From positions 62,001-126,000 of the forward strand of contig JBKBNY010000011.1 of the NCBI GenBank assembly GCA_046295175.1: DNA of 64,000 bases. Reading direction: 5' to 3'. Source of the DNA: JALOLV01 sp046295175 (GTDB taxonomy: Bacteria > Bacteroidota > Bacteroidia > Cytophagales > Spirosomataceae). Positions within the stretch are counted from its first letter, which is position 1, and the number at the start of each line of letters is the position of its first letter. Positions 55,401 through 64,000 of the stretch are shown one piece after another. The position numbers and the translations under genes were made by a program. The notes beneath the pieces are model-generated. The model was given only the letters and a program-made list of their open reading frames with translations. It was not told the origin of the DNA and ran no database searches.

Positions 55401-56018
55401 TTAAAGACCATATCTCAACATCTTTACCATCATCTCAAAACCCGCCCAGATACGCCCTACTCGCTCGTCTTCTTGGTACATGGTTGTTCGCTTACTTACG
55501 TGCAGAGTAGCCAAACCATGCACTCCACTCCAGATGGTCATACACATAGCTTCTATGTCGGTATTTTTGAAGTAGCCCGCCTGAACACAATCTGCAATAA
55601 TCATTTTGAGCATTCCAGTTGCTAAATGTCCGTGTTCCCAAATTTCGCTGCGGCATTCGAGGGTCTCAATCGGAGACTTCATCAAAAACATCAATTCGTA
55701 CAATTCAGGGTTTTCAAAGGCAAAATCTAAATATTTACGACCCATCGCCACAAGCCTTTCAAACGGGTCTTCGATACTGGCTATCGACTGAAAATACGCC
55801 ATCATGACCCCAAAAGACTCATTGTGTAGGGCAAAAATGATTTCGCTTTTATCCTTATAATACAAGTATATCGTGCCAGGGCTGTATTCTATAGCCTCAG
55901 CAATATTGCGGATACTCGTTTTCTCGTAACCTTGCTCCAAGAATAATTTGCGTGCAGCACCTAAGATAGACTGACGCATTTCTTCTTTTTCTCTCTCTTT
56001 TCTTTCTATGACTCCCAT
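55401..56018 (-). CDS. TetR/AcrR-family repressor of the efflux operon
   Basis: A 205-residue regulator. The N-terminal helix-turn-helix begins at about residue 12 (REEMRQSILGAARKLFLEQGYE-like start) and contains TSIRNIAEAIEYSPGTIYLY and YKDKSEIIFALHNE. The C-terminal helical ligand domain is typical of the family. It is first in the operon and is preceded by two palindromes at 56027-56074. It therefore probably represses itself and the pump genes, and an exported compound would lift repression. The ligand is unknown. Confidence 0.92.
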   Translation of the reverse strand: MGVIERKEREKEEMRQSILGAARKLFLEQGYEKTSIRNIAEAIEYSPGTIYLYYKDKSEIIFALHNESFGVMMAYFQSIASIEDPFERLVAMGRKYLDFAFENPELYELMFLMKSPIETLECRSEIWEHGHLATGMLKMIIADCVQAGYFKNTDIEAMCMTIWSGVHGLATLHVSKRTTMYQEDERVGRIWAGFEMMVKMLRYGL

Positions 56019-56026
56019 TTAAATAC

Positions 56027-56074
56027 TGAACAGTGTTCATTAATTAACGGTGCATAATTACTGAACACTGTTCA
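56027..56074. promoter_or_regulatory. Twin TetR operators upstream of the efflux operon
   Basis: Two 13-base palindromes, TGAACAGTGTTCA (56027-56039) and TGAACACTGTTCA (56062-56074), are exact reverse complements of each other. Their centres are 35 bases apart; the first lies 9 bases before the tetR start. This is the classic layout of a TetR autoregulatory operator. Confidence 0.8.
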
Positions 56075-56226
56075 TAATTCCAAATTTTTTGAAAAAATTT
56101 TCCGTTATTTTCTGATAAATGGCTGATTATTAAGCATAAATGGCTGACCGAATGCTTTAATCTGGATAATATCAAACCATAAACACTTTGTTTTTTGTTA
56201 TTTTGTAGTTGAATTCTCAAGCTCAA

Positions 56227-58128
56227 ATGCAAGCACCACTCGACATACTAAAACAATATTGGGGATACGAGGCTTTCAGACCACTGCAAGCCGATATTAT
56301 CAATGCTGTTCTCGAAAAAAAGGATGTTTTGGCCCTTATGCCAACGGGTGGAGGTAAATCTATTTGCTTTCAAGTACCCGCTTTGGCAATGGATGGCGTT
56401 TGTATTGTGGTTACGCCATTGGTTTCGTTGATGAAAGACCAAGTTGAGCAGCTTCGCCAGAGGGGAATCAAGGCCGCGGCCGTTTATTCGGGTATGCACC
56501 GAAGCGAAATAGACTACACGATTGATGAATTTGTACACGGCGATGGTAAGTTTCTATACGTCTCGCCCGAGCGTCTCCAAACCGAAATCATGCGGGTGCG
56601 GGTCAAGATGATGAAAGTTTGTCTTTTGGCAATCGACGAAGCCCACTGTGTCTCGCAATGGGGCGAAGATTTCAGACCGCCATATACCCGAATCCCCGAA
56701 TTCAGGAAACTGATTCCGCAGAATCCGCCACTTATTGCACTCACGGCTACGGCTACAAAAGAAGTAAAATCCGATATTCAGCATCGGCTCCAGATGCAAA
56801 ACGTAGCGGTTTTTCAGCAGAGTTTTGCAAGGCCTAATATTTCGTATTCGGTTTTTGAATTAGAAGACAAAGAACGTAAAATGTACGAGATTCTGAGCCG
56901 AGTAGCTGGCTCGGCGGTGGTTTATGTACGCAGCCGCAAACGTACCAAAGAGATTGCCGATTGGCTCAACCAAAATCGAATCAGTGCGGCATTTTACCAT
57001 GCTGGGTTGAGTAATCAAGAACGATTCAAAAAACAAGATGCTTGGATAAAAAATCAAATTCGGGTTATGGTGGCTACCAATGCCTTCGGGATGGGTATTG
57101 ATAAACCCGACGTCAGGGTTGTGATTCATATCGACCTCCCCGAAAACCTCGAAGCCTACTACCAAGAAGCAGGTCGTGCAGGGCGAGACGGACAAAAGGC
57201 TTACGCTGTGGCACTATTTAACCGAGGCGATTTGGGAGATTTTGAAAAAAATATCCTGCAAAAATACCCGCCTATCGAATCGCTCAAAAGAGTTTATCAA
57301 GCCCTTGCCAATCAGTACCGACTGGCGGTAGGCAGCGAAAACTACGAAAGTTATGACTTCGATTTTCAGCAGTTTATCACAAATTTCGGTTTGATGCCAA
57401 GCGAAACGCATCATGCACTCAAAAAACTCGAAGATGAGGGTTTAATTCAGTTGAGCGATGCGTATTATAGCCCATCTAAACTATATTTTACGGTAAATAA
57501 CCAAGAACTATACGCTTTTCAGGTCAAAAATGCTACTTACGACCGATTTACGAAATTGTTGCTCCGAATGTACGGGGGTGAGCTTTTTACCAATTATACA
57601 ACGATTTCGGAATCGGCAATCGGCAAAAATATGTACGCCGAGCCGCACGAAGTAGAGCGAATGCTAAAACACTTGCACGAACTCGGGGTGGTGATTTATC
57701 AGCAACAAAAAAACACGCCACAGCTTACTTTTACGATGCCACGCCAAGATGTAGATTATCTGCCGATAAATCGGGAGTCGCTCGAAAGGCGAAAAAAGCG
57801 AGACATCGAAAAAGCCGAACGGGTGATTGATTTTGTAAACGAACGCCGCCGCTGCCGAATGCAGATGCTACAAGAGTATTTTGATGAATTTACCGAGGCA
57901 ACCTGCGGAATCTGTGATAATTGTCTGAATCGGAAGAAGAGTGGGGTTTCGGACGATTTGATGAATCAATACAAAGCCAAAATCTTAGAATTAGTACCTG
58001 CCCATATCAACGATATTGCCGAATACCATTTCTTCAAAAACAAAACAGCCTTGACCGAAACCCTCCGCCAAATGCTCGAAAACGGCGAAATTTGGTACAG
58101 CGAAATGGGGGTGATTGCAAAGAAGTAA
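56227..58128 (+). CDS. recQ: RecQ-family ATP-dependent DNA helicase, lacking a clear HRDC domain
   Basis: A 633-residue helicase. Walker A is LMPTGGGKS (residues 38-46) and the DEAH box is at 137-140 in AIDEAHCVSQWGEDFRP. Helicase lobe 2 has VMVATNAFGMGIDKPDVR and EAYYQEAGRAGRDGQ. The RecQ zinc module ends in the cysteine cluster RRRCRMQ with ATCGICDNC. After the winged region, the tail (about 60 residues) shows no clear HRDC domain, unlike E. coli RecQ. The ATG at 56227 is chosen over an upstream TTG. It unwinds DNA during recombination and repair. In Bacteroidota a second, longer RecQ is common, so this may be the shorter paralog. Confidence 0.93.
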   Translation: MQAPLDILKQYWGYEAFRPLQADIINAVLEKKDVLALMPTGGGKSICFQVPALAMDGVCIVVTPLVSLMKDQVEQLRQRGIKAAAVYSGMHRSEIDYTIDEFVHGDGKFLYVSPERLQTEIMRVRVKMMKVCLLAIDEAHCVSQWGEDFRPPYTRIPEFRKLIPQNPPLIALTATATKEVKSDIQHRLQMQNVAVFQQSFARPNISYSVFELEDKERKMYEILSRVAGSAVVYVRSRKRTKEIADWLNQNRISAAFYHAGLSNQERFKKQDAWIKNQIRVMVATNAFGMGIDKPDVRVVIHIDLPENLEAYYQEAGRAGRDGQKAYAVALFNRGDLGDFEKNILQKYPPIESLKRVYQALANQYRLAVGSENYESYDFDFQQFITNFGLMPSETHHALKKLEDEGLIQLSDAYYSPSKLYFTVNNQELYAFQVKNATYDRFTKLLLRMYGGELFTNYTTISESAIGKNMYAEPHEVERMLKHLHELGVVIYQQQKNTPQLTFTMPRQDVDYLPINRESLERRKKRDIEKAERVIDFVNERRRCRMQMLQEYFDEFTEATCGICDNCLNRKKSGVSDDLMNQYKAKILELVPAHINDIAEYHFFKNKTALTETLRQMLENGEIWYSEMGVIAKK

Positions 58129-58240
58129 ATCTATGATTAAAATTACTATTGCGTTTATCTTTAGTCATAAAATCCTTCGCTTTAGATGATTAATATTGGT
58201 CAACAATTTAATATTTGTTCCATTTAATCTATCTATCGCT

Positions 58241-58774
58241 ATGAAAAACCTAACTGCGTTTGTTTTAAGTTTCATTGCTTTTGTTTTTACTTCTTGTGAG
58301 AATTTCCCGACGGTGAAACCCAAAATTACATTCGGAAAAGAATTCTTTGTCAATAATTCGGGGGCCAGTTTTAGCGGTCAAGAGGTGATAAACGCCAGCG
58401 AAAGCACTGACTTCGAAAAATATAAAAACAAAATCAATAAGATTTCGATTGAGAAAGTTACTTACACCATCACCGAAGTAAGCGGCAATGCCACTTCTTT
58501 AGTAACTGGCACAATTGCGGTGGCAAATAGCACAGGCTCAAATAAAACGACCTTGGCTACACTCAATAACGTTAATTTTGCGAATGCTTTAAATGTTGAA
58601 ACGGAGTTTAGCACCAATACCGATGCCATAAAAATAGTAGAGGATGCCCTTGCCGAAGACCCAAATAAAATGATGATTTATTATTCGGGCAATGCCAACG
58701 CTGGCCCGATTAGGCTGAGAGTAAAACTCAATTTTTACAGTAAAATTACTGCGAGATTGATTGGCAATAATTAG
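58241..58774 (+). CDS. Hypothetical lipoprotein
   Basis: A 177-residue protein from the ATG at 58241, with a lipoprotein signal ending LSFIAFVFTSC (cysteine 19). The mature part is beta-rich and threonine/asparagine-rich (KITFGKEFFVNNSGASF, YTITEVSGNATSLVTGT, NPNKMMIYYSG-like region). I do not recognise a family. It starts 112 bases after recQ on the same strand and is followed by a perfect hairpin. Function is unknown; surface or periplasmic location is inferred from the signal. Confidence 0.75.
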   Translation: MKNLTAFVLSFIAFVFTSCENFPTVKPKITFGKEFFVNNSGASFSGQEVINASESTDFEKYKNKINKISIEKVTYTITEVSGNATSLVTGTIAVANSTGSNKTTLATLNNVNFANALNVETEFSTNTDAIKIVEDALAEDPNKMMIYYSGNANAGPIRLRVKLNFYSKITARLIGNN

Positions 58775-58784
58775 AAATCAAACA

Positions 58785-58812
58785 TTTGGGATACTCCCTG
58801 GAGTATCCCAAA
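58785..58812. terminator. Perfect hairpin between convergent genes
   Basis: 13-base arms TTTGGGATACTCC and GGAGTATCCCAAA are separated by two bases. It sits between the lipoprotein and DUF3050 genes and probably stops both transcripts, though T-runs are weak. Confidence 0.65.
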
Positions 58813-58818
58813 AATATA

Positions 58819-59613
58819 TTAAACCTCAGCAAAAACTTCTTTTTTTGCCATAATTTCTTCGTAAGCACCATCCCAAAGTTCGATTCTTCTCTGGAGCGAA
58901 GCCACGATTGCCTCTTGGGCTTTTTGCCAATATTGCTCATCGGTGCCGCACAGGTTTTCGGTCATTTGCAGAGCCAAATGGCTGTGGTGGTCGCCATCTA
59001 CTTCGATGTGGCGTTCGAGGTAATATTTAAAAATGGAGATATTGTCTGGCGACTCCTCGTTTATATCATTGATAATTGACATAAACATATTCGGAATCAA
59101 ATCTTCTCTTCCGAAAGTAAAAATAGCCGCTTGCAAATACGCTTTATTACTATTGATGACATCGAATGTAAATCCTACAAAATTGGCGGCCGCAAGTGGT
59201 GTATTTGCTACCTCAAACGATTTTTCTAAATCGCCTGTGTTCAGTAAATTATCTAAAAAAGAGGTAATCTGCGATGTATCAGCCCCTGCTTGCTGCATTG
59301 CTTTTAGATAAAGCTCAAAGTGGCTGATACGATTGCCCTCTTGGTCAATATCCGATTCTTCGCCTACCACAATTTCATTAATCAGATAACGGGTATCGGC
59401 TGAGCCTTTCGGATACCACGGAACAGAAGTACAAGTTAGGTTGTTTTGAAGGGCTTTGAGTAGCGACATAAAATCCCAAACCGCATAAACGTGGTATTGC
59501 ATAAATACCCGCAGGTCTTCGAGGTCTTTGATTGCCGAATAAACTTTGTGATTGATAATTTGGCTTCTCAGTGGCTCAATTGCCTGGTTAACTCTCTCAA
59601 TAGAATTTTTCAT
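58819..59613 (-). CDS. DUF3050 protein, heme-oxygenase-like helical fold
   Basis: A 264-residue protein of the DUF3050 family. Its start is IERVNQAIEPLRSQIINHKVY, followed by DLEDLRVFMQYHVYAVWDFM and LQNNLTCTSVPWYPKGSADT. Later the acidic and histidine residues YLERHIEVDGDHHSHLAL could bind metal in a heme-oxygenase-like (TenA/PqqC) fold. The function of the family is not established, and a di-iron oxygenase role would be a guess. The upstream in-frame start is replaced by the ATG at 59613. It lies 82 bases after the AsnB-labelled exported-protein gene on the same strand. Confidence 0.85.
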   Translation of the reverse strand: MKNSIERVNQAIEPLRSQIINHKVYSAIKDLEDLRVFMQYHVYAVWDFMSLLKALQNNLTCTSVPWYPKGSADTRYLINEIVVGEESDIDQEGNRISHFELYLKAMQQAGADTSQITSFLDNLLNTGDLEKSFEVANTPLAAANFVGFTFDVINSNKAYLQAAIFTFGREDLIPNMFMSIINDINEESPDNISIFKYYLERHIEVDGDHHSHLALQMTENLCGTDEQYWQKAQEAIVASLQRRIELWDGAYEEIMAKKEVFAEV

Positions 59614-59695
59614 TGTTGTAGTATCGTTAAAAGGTTCTCTCATTCACCAATTACGATATTTTAAGCCAAAAGGTTTTAAATTCCGCCCAAAAATA

Positions 59696-60958
59696 TTATG
59701 TTTTTCTTTTTTTCTTTTTAGCCGACGGAAACAAAACATTATTTAGAATCAAACGGTAGCCGGGCGAGTGCGGATGCAGGTTTAAATCGGTTGGTACACG
59801 ATGGAACCCTCGCTGGCCTTCGGGGTCGTGTCCGCCATAAAAAACCCATTGACCATTGCCAAGTTCGCCATAAATGTATCGGTCAGAGGCCTTGCTTTGC
59901 CCCATTACCAAGACATTCGGCTTGATAGTATGCTTGGTAAAAGCACTGGTTTGCCCCATGAATTCCCGAATCAAAGACTCGTGGTTTTGGGTCAGCATGG
60001 CGGGTATTATATCCCATTTGGCCGAAAACTCAAACAGACTGAAATAGCTGTTGTTTTCATCGTCCCAACGACCATTTGAGGCATTAATATCCGAAAAAGA
60101 CATTCCACCCCAACCGTAGCCATCGCCATCACCGAGATTAAGTGTGTAATTCTGAAAAGCCAGCGTTTTACTAAAATCGAGCCTTTCTTGGGCGTTTGGG
60201 TCAATATTATCGCCATCGAATCGGCTACCGACAATATCAACGCCCTCGGCCGAAAGAGCAATATCGAAGGTTTCGGCACCCGAACACATCGCAAAAAGGT
60301 AGCCACCACCCATGCAGAAACCTTTGATGGCTTTGGCTACGTCGAGTTTGAGTTCTGATACTTTATTATACCGTAAACGATTCGCAATGTCTTCTTGGGC
60401 TTTCATGTCGGTAGCACTCATGCGTCTGAGGTTTTTTCCGAATTGCCCTGTAAAATCTTCGTGGTGCAGGTGTAGCCAATCATACTTTGCCAAATCTCCC
60501 CGCATGATTTCTTCGTCGTAAATCACCTCAAAAGGTATTTCGGCATATTTCAAAACCAATAAAACGGCATCGGTGTCTTCAAATGTTGATAAACTGACTT
60601 TGATGGGAGAATAAACGGCGATTTTGGCTGGTTGATGAAGTTTGATGATGTCCATATTGGCATCTGGATTCGAGATTTCACGAATCAGCATTTGTACCGA
60701 AGATTCTGAAATAACCTGATACGAAACACCCCGAACCAAGCATTCTTTCTCGACACTTGGGTCGTTTTTTATCAAGAAACTCCCTCCTCGATAATTCACA
60801 AGCCAATCTACTTCGATATTTGATTTGAGCGTATTGTAGGCGATTCCGTAGGCTTTTAAGTGATTGGACTGTTTATCATCCATCGGAATCAGAATCGAAT
60901 TTGCAAAACTTTGCCACGAAAGCAGCAAAAGAAGTAGAGCGATTGTTTTGCGTTCCAT
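59696..60958 (-). CDS. Exported protein often labelled asparagine synthetase B; GATase-like appearance
   Basis: A 420-residue exported protein with a signal peptide (TIALLLLLLSWQSFAN). It lacks the N-terminal cysteine and ATP-binding features of true asparagine synthetase. A strand-turn near residues 214-228 (FCMGGGYLFAMCSGAE) resembles a class I glutamine-amidotransferase nucleophile elbow with cysteine 225. Other conserved-looking parts are SILIPMDDKQSNHLKAYGIA, WLHLHHEDFTGQFGKN and the histidine-rich end YGGHDPEGQRGFHRVPTD. I believe close relatives carry the asparagine synthetase B label, but the sequence does not support that enzyme. A periplasmic hydrolase or amidase-like role is possible. 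Confidence 0.7.
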   Translation of the reverse strand: MERKTIALLLLLLSWQSFANSILIPMDDKQSNHLKAYGIAYNTLKSNIEVDWLVNYRGGSFLIKNDPSVEKECLVRGVSYQVISESSVQMLIREISNPDANMDIIKLHQPAKIAVYSPIKVSLSTFEDTDAVLLVLKYAEIPFEVIYDEEIMRGDLAKYDWLHLHHEDFTGQFGKNLRRMSATDMKAQEDIANRLRYNKVSELKLDVAKAIKGFCMGGGYLFAMCSGAETFDIALSAEGVDIVGSRFDGDNIDPNAQERLDFSKTLAFQNYTLNLGDGDGYGWGGMSFSDINASNGRWDDENNSYFSLFEFSAKWDIIPAMLTQNHESLIREFMGQTSAFTKHTIKPNVLVMGQSKASDRYIYGELGNGQWVFYGGHDPEGQRGFHRVPTDLNLHPHSPGYRLILNNVLFPSAKKKKRKT

Positions 60959-61029
60959 ATCACTGAGGGTTGAGTTATATCAAATTTAGTGATAAGTAAA
61001 CATATTCGCAATCAAATTGTTCAAAATAA

Positions 61030-61068
61030 AAACGGGTAAAGTATTAAAAATCAACACTTTACCCGTTT
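61030..61068 (-). terminator. Terminator of the second SusC/SusD operon
   Basis: 13-base arms AAACGGGTAAAGT and ACTTTACCCGTTT have a 13-base loop; on the minus strand TTATTTT follows, 49 bases after the SusD stop. Confidence 0.85.
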
Positions 61069-61116
61069 CTGCCTAATTGTTATTTAAAAGCGAATCAATC
61101 GAAAACACTTTATAAA

Positions 61117-62559
61117 TTATGGATTAGGTTGACAATCTTTATTTACTGCCAATTCGGTAGTTGGGATTGGCCAAATATACTCAGATTGAGTTGGATTGAT
61201 GGCGTTTACAACACCTTTTGCTGGGAATGGTTGACCCAAACGAGTAATGTCGAGTGAACGCAAACCTTCGCCTAAGAACTCAATACGACGCTCGGTCAAT
61301 ATTGCCGAAATCAATTCTTCTTTGGTCGTTGGCTTAACCTCAGAGCCTTTAGAACGAGTACGAACCGCATTTAACAAAGCTACCGCCGACGCATCAACAC
61401 CCGATGCCTGACGAGCTTTTGCTTCGGCCAAGCTCAAAAGTACTTCTGAATAACGCAAGATAGGTACCCAGTCGGTAAATGGAGCAGGAGTAGTGAACTT
61501 GTTGAGGTATGTTCTTGTACCTACTGCAACAGCTAATCTACGGCGGTCGTCGGTAGTTTCAAATGCTCTATTGGCTAAGATACCATTTCCTGCTGTATTT
61601 AGGGAGAATTCTCCACCACCAACAGGACCTGCTAAGTAATAAAATGCCAACTGGTTTTGTGTACCCGGAGGGTCGTTTGTTGCCATTGGCAACGAGAAAA
61701 TCGACTCAAGCGTACGGTACGATGTAAAAATGGCCGCATAATTGGCATTTAACTCATGGCGTACACCCGTAGGAGCTTTGAATGGAGCAGCCGAAGGAAC
61801 CAATTTCTCAGCTTCTCTTTGTACATCTGCGTAGCGGCCCATTGCCAAGTAAACACGGACTTTCAAGGCGATAGCCGTATTTTTGTGAGCTCTCGTGATA
61901 TTTAAATCGCCAGAGTTTGTTGCCGGAAGGTTGGTTTCTGCAAAGTTCAAATCATCCAAGATTTGAGTGTAAACTTCGGCAACCGTCGAACGCTTCAAGT
62001 TATTTGAGTTACCAGCACCATTTTCGCCTTTCAAACGCAACGGTACACCCAAAGAAGCACCATTATCTTTTGTAAACGGCTGGGCGTAGATATTAACCAA
62101 CGAGAAGTAAGTCAATGCTCTCAAGAAGCGAGCTTCTGCCTTGTAATTGGTTACTTTTTCTGGGGCGATTTTGGCAGGAGCAGCATCAATTTTATCTAAG
62201 AACAAATTGCTACTATTGATTGCGTAGTAAGCATCTCTCCAGAGGTTGTTTACTTCGTTAGATGAAGCATTCAACGTAAAGTTCCAAGTCTGTAAACCTG
62301 TAACACCATTGTTAGTTTGGTTGATGAATTCTTCTCCACGAATATCATTATAAATCAAATAACGACCACCCAAGAAGTTTCCAGCCTTAACGGCATCGTA
62401 CAATGCATTTACCAAAGATTCGATTCTATCAGGAGTATCGTACGCACTCAAATCTGAGATAGAGGTCTTCGGAACAGGGCTAAGCAAATCGTCTTTACAG
62501 CTAAAAACCGAAAGCGTAAGGGCTGTTCCAAGAATAAGTTTTGAAAATTTATTTCTCAT
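61117..62559 (-). CDS. SusD/RagB nutrient-binding outer-membrane lipoprotein (second pair)
   Basis: A 480-residue SusD-family lipoprotein, signal ending ALTLSVFSC (cysteine 21). Family parts include IESLVNALYDAVKAGNFLGG, NYKAEARFLRALTYFSLVNI, the central TPR-like helices with HKNTAIALKVRVYLAMGRY, and the C-terminal TERRIEFLGEGLRSLDITRLGQ-type motif with a SEYIWPIP ending. It is clearly distinct from the first SusD, so the two pairs serve different substrates. It starts 15 bases after its SusC partner ends and is closed by a strong terminator. No extra surface lipoprotein or hydrolase follows in the window. Confidence 0.96.
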   Translation of the reverse strand: MRNKFSKLILGTALTLSVFSCKDDLLSPVPKTSISDLSAYDTPDRIESLVNALYDAVKAGNFLGGRYLIYNDIRGEEFINQTNNGVTGLQTWNFTLNASSNEVNNLWRDAYYAINSSNLFLDKIDAAPAKIAPEKVTNYKAEARFLRALTYFSLVNIYAQPFTKDNGASLGVPLRLKGENGAGNSNNLKRSTVAEVYTQILDDLNFAETNLPATNSGDLNITRAHKNTAIALKVRVYLAMGRYADVQREAEKLVPSAAPFKAPTGVRHELNANYAAIFTSYRTLESIFSLPMATNDPPGTQNQLAFYYLAGPVGGGEFSLNTAGNGILANRAFETTDDRRRLAVAVGTRTYLNKFTTPAPFTDWVPILRYSEVLLSLAEAKARQASGVDASAVALLNAVRTRSKGSEVKPTTKEELISAILTERRIEFLGEGLRSLDITRLGQPFPAKGVVNAINPTQSEYIWPIPTTELAVNKDCQPNP

Positions 62560-62574
62560 GTTTTTTTTCGATAA

Positions 62575-64000
62575 TTAGAATGATACACTAAGACCAACAG
62601 AGTAAGTTCTGGCTTGTGGTATAGAGTTACGGTCAACACCTGGAGCCAAGTTAGAGTTACCATTTGATGATACCTCTGGGTCGGTTCCTGAGTATTTTGT
62701 AATCATAAAGGCATTAGATATTTGGGTATAAAGACGAGCATTTGTGATTTTTAATCTCTTAAAATAATCGCTTGTTAGGTTATAGCCCAATGAAATGTTA
62801 CGACACTTGATGAAATCGCCTTTTTCGGCATTCTCTGAAATCGGGAACGACGAGCCATTCGATACGTTATCACCATATACCACTCTTGGCCATTCTGTGC
62901 TTTTTGTTTCAGGAGTCCATCTGTTCAAGATGTCGGCTGCGTTGTTCCAGAAACGTTGGTCATGTAAACCCGCTCTTGTACCATTGTAAACATAAAAACC
63001 ACCCGCGTAGATTAAGCTAAGAGCCAAATCAAATTTCTTGTATGAGAAGTTGTTATCCCAACCACCGTAGAACTTAGGGATTGTGTTTCCGATGATTTTA
63101 GAATCTGCCGCAGCCGAGATAGCAGGAGCAGTTCTACCATCAAGGTATGTCCAACGGCTCTGGCCCGTTGCTACTGCGTGTGAGTACTGAACTTGCTCGC
63201 CTTTGCTGTTGATAAAGATTCTTCTACCGTTTTCTGGGTTTACACCCGCAGTAGGTACAGCCCAAATACTACCCAATGAGTATCCTACACGTGTGATGTT
63301 GGCTGTTTCGAGTTGAGTAACACCAAAGATGTCGGCGTTGCCTTCTGCCAATGCCGTAACTTCGTTTTTCTGAGTTGCGATATTAAATGAAGTATTCCAC
63401 TTGAAATCCGATGTTTTGATAATCGTTGAGTTGATAGCAAACTCGATACCTTGGTTAAACATCGAACCTACGTTTTTAGCAACACTATTGCCCGGTACAC
63501 CCATCGAAGGCGACAACGGAGAGTTCAGAATCAAACCATCAATAACGTTTTTGTAGAATGTCAATTCACCCGTTACTTTATCGCTGAATAATCCGAAGTT
63601 AAGACCTAAATCAAATTTTGTACTGGTCTCCCAACGAAGGTCAGGATTACCCGCTTGCGAGAAGAACAAAGTAGCCACGTTTCCGCCGTAGTTACCAAAA
63701 TCGTAAAGGCTAAGGGCAGCGAAGTCGCTAATACCGGCATTACCTACTTTACCATAGCTTGTACGGAGTTTCAAAGTAGAAATTTTGTCTTGAAGAGCAT
63801 CTTTGAAGAATCTCTCTTCAGATAAACTCCAACCAGCCGAAATACCGTAGAAGTTACCGAATTTCTTGCCTTCTGCCAATGCCGAAAGACCATCACGACG
63901 CAACGTTGCAGTAAAGAAATATCTCTTTGCGTAATCGTAAGTTACACGACCAAAGTATGATTGGAAACCATTCTCTGTCAAGAAGTTAAACGGAGGGTTG
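62575..64000 (-). CDS. SusC/RagA TonB-linked transporter, 5' part beyond the window
   Basis: The C-terminal part (about 475 residues) of a SusC-type barrel; the frame is still open at base 64000, so the true start lies outside. Barrel signatures are YFFTATLRRDGLSALAEGKK, GISAGWSLSEERFFKD, LKLRTSYGKVGNAGISDFAA, NPDLRWETSTKFDLGLNFGL and the terminal RTYSVGLSVSF. The plug and N-terminal domains are not visible. It forms a transporter complex with the SusD encoded 15 bases downstream. Substrate class cannot be inferred from this half. Confidence 0.95.
   Translation of the reverse strand, partial: NPPFNFLTENGFQSYFGRVTYDYAKRYFFTATLRRDGLSALAEGKKFGNFYGISAGWSLSEERFFKDALQDKISTLKLRTSYGKVGNAGISDFAALSLYDFGNYGGNVATLFFSQAGNPDLRWETSTKFDLGLNFGLFSDKVTGELTFYKNVIDGLILNSPLSPSMGVPGNSVAKNVGSMFNQGIEFAINSTIIKTSDFKWNTSFNIATQKNEVTALAEGNADIFGVTQLETANITRVGYSLGSIWAVPTAGVNPENGRRIFINSKGEQVQYSHAVATGQSRWTYLDGRTAPAISAAADSKIIGNTIPKFYGGWDNNFSYKKFDLALSLIYAGGFYVYNGTRAGLHDQRFWNNAADILNRWTPETKSTEWPRVVYGDNVSNGSSFPISENAEKGDFIKCRNISLGYNLTSDYFKRLKITNARLYTQISNAFMITKYSGTDPEVSSNGNSNLAPGVDRNSIPQARTYSVGLSVSF

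Overview
The window looks like a chromosomal segment from a Bacteroidota bacterium, most likely an environmental member of Cytophagales. The supporting features are two SusC/SusD pairs, a fused SecDF, a GldG gliding gene, an OmpA protein with PorE-like architecture, the small DUF4295 protein after ribosomal protein L33, many lipoproteins, and promoters of the TTTG/TAnnTTTG type. The DNA is A+T-rich and densely coded on both strands; no gap between genes exceeds 300 bases. I found no rRNA, tRNA, CRISPR array, insertion sequence or prophage. The genus is not determinable by eye.

Layout, left to right. 1-8.3 kb (+ strand): end of gldG, a MarR regulator with a membrane-protein partner, priA, a LytS/LytR two-component pair, and an L-rhamnose mutarotase. 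8.4-16.5 kb (mainly - strand): DUF4295 protein, rpmG (L33), a TlpA-type thioredoxin fused to a DUF3738-like domain, a Uma2 nuclease, a DUF5916 outer-membrane protein, a lipoprotein, a YebC-type regulator, thiL, and an OmpH/Skp-like lipoprotein. 16.6-22.3 kb: a giant LamG-repeat surface protein broken by one frameshift and two in-frame stops.

22.5-33.4 kb is a polysaccharide-utilisation-like locus. It has an esterase, a GH127-type glycosidase, a zinc alcohol dehydrogenase and a PhyH dioxygenase in one operon, a divergent AraC regulator, then a small lipoprotein, SusD and SusC. 33.7-37.1 kb: a small exported protein and secDF. 37.2-41.1 kb: KDPG aldolase, 2-keto-3-deoxygluconate kinase and the PorE-like protein. 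41.4-46.3 kb: a GH65 enzyme, a Crp/Fnr regulator, rpmE2 (L31 type B) and an M28 peptidase.

46.5-56.0 kb is a long minus-strand efflux operon: TetR, a membrane protein, a DUF2141 protein, a thioesterase, TolC, a short-chain dehydrogenase-like protein, a DUF3995 protein, an RND adaptor and an RND permease. A PIN toxin-antitoxin-like pair sits on the opposite strand between the last two genes. Two mirror-image palindromes lie directly upstream of tetR. 56.2-64 kb: a RecQ helicase, a lipoprotein, a DUF3050 protein, an exported protein of amidotransferase-like appearance, and a second SusD/SusC pair cut by the window end.

The carbohydrate genes suggest import and breakdown of plant or algal glycans: two Sus transporters, GH127, GH65, a rhamnose mutarotase, and the 2-keto-3-deoxygluconate kinase and aldolase pair. 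I did not see a recognisable new defence or mobile system. The best candidates for something undescribed are the dioxygenase-dehydrogenase-GH127-esterase operon and the efflux operon carrying an antisense toxin-antitoxin pair.
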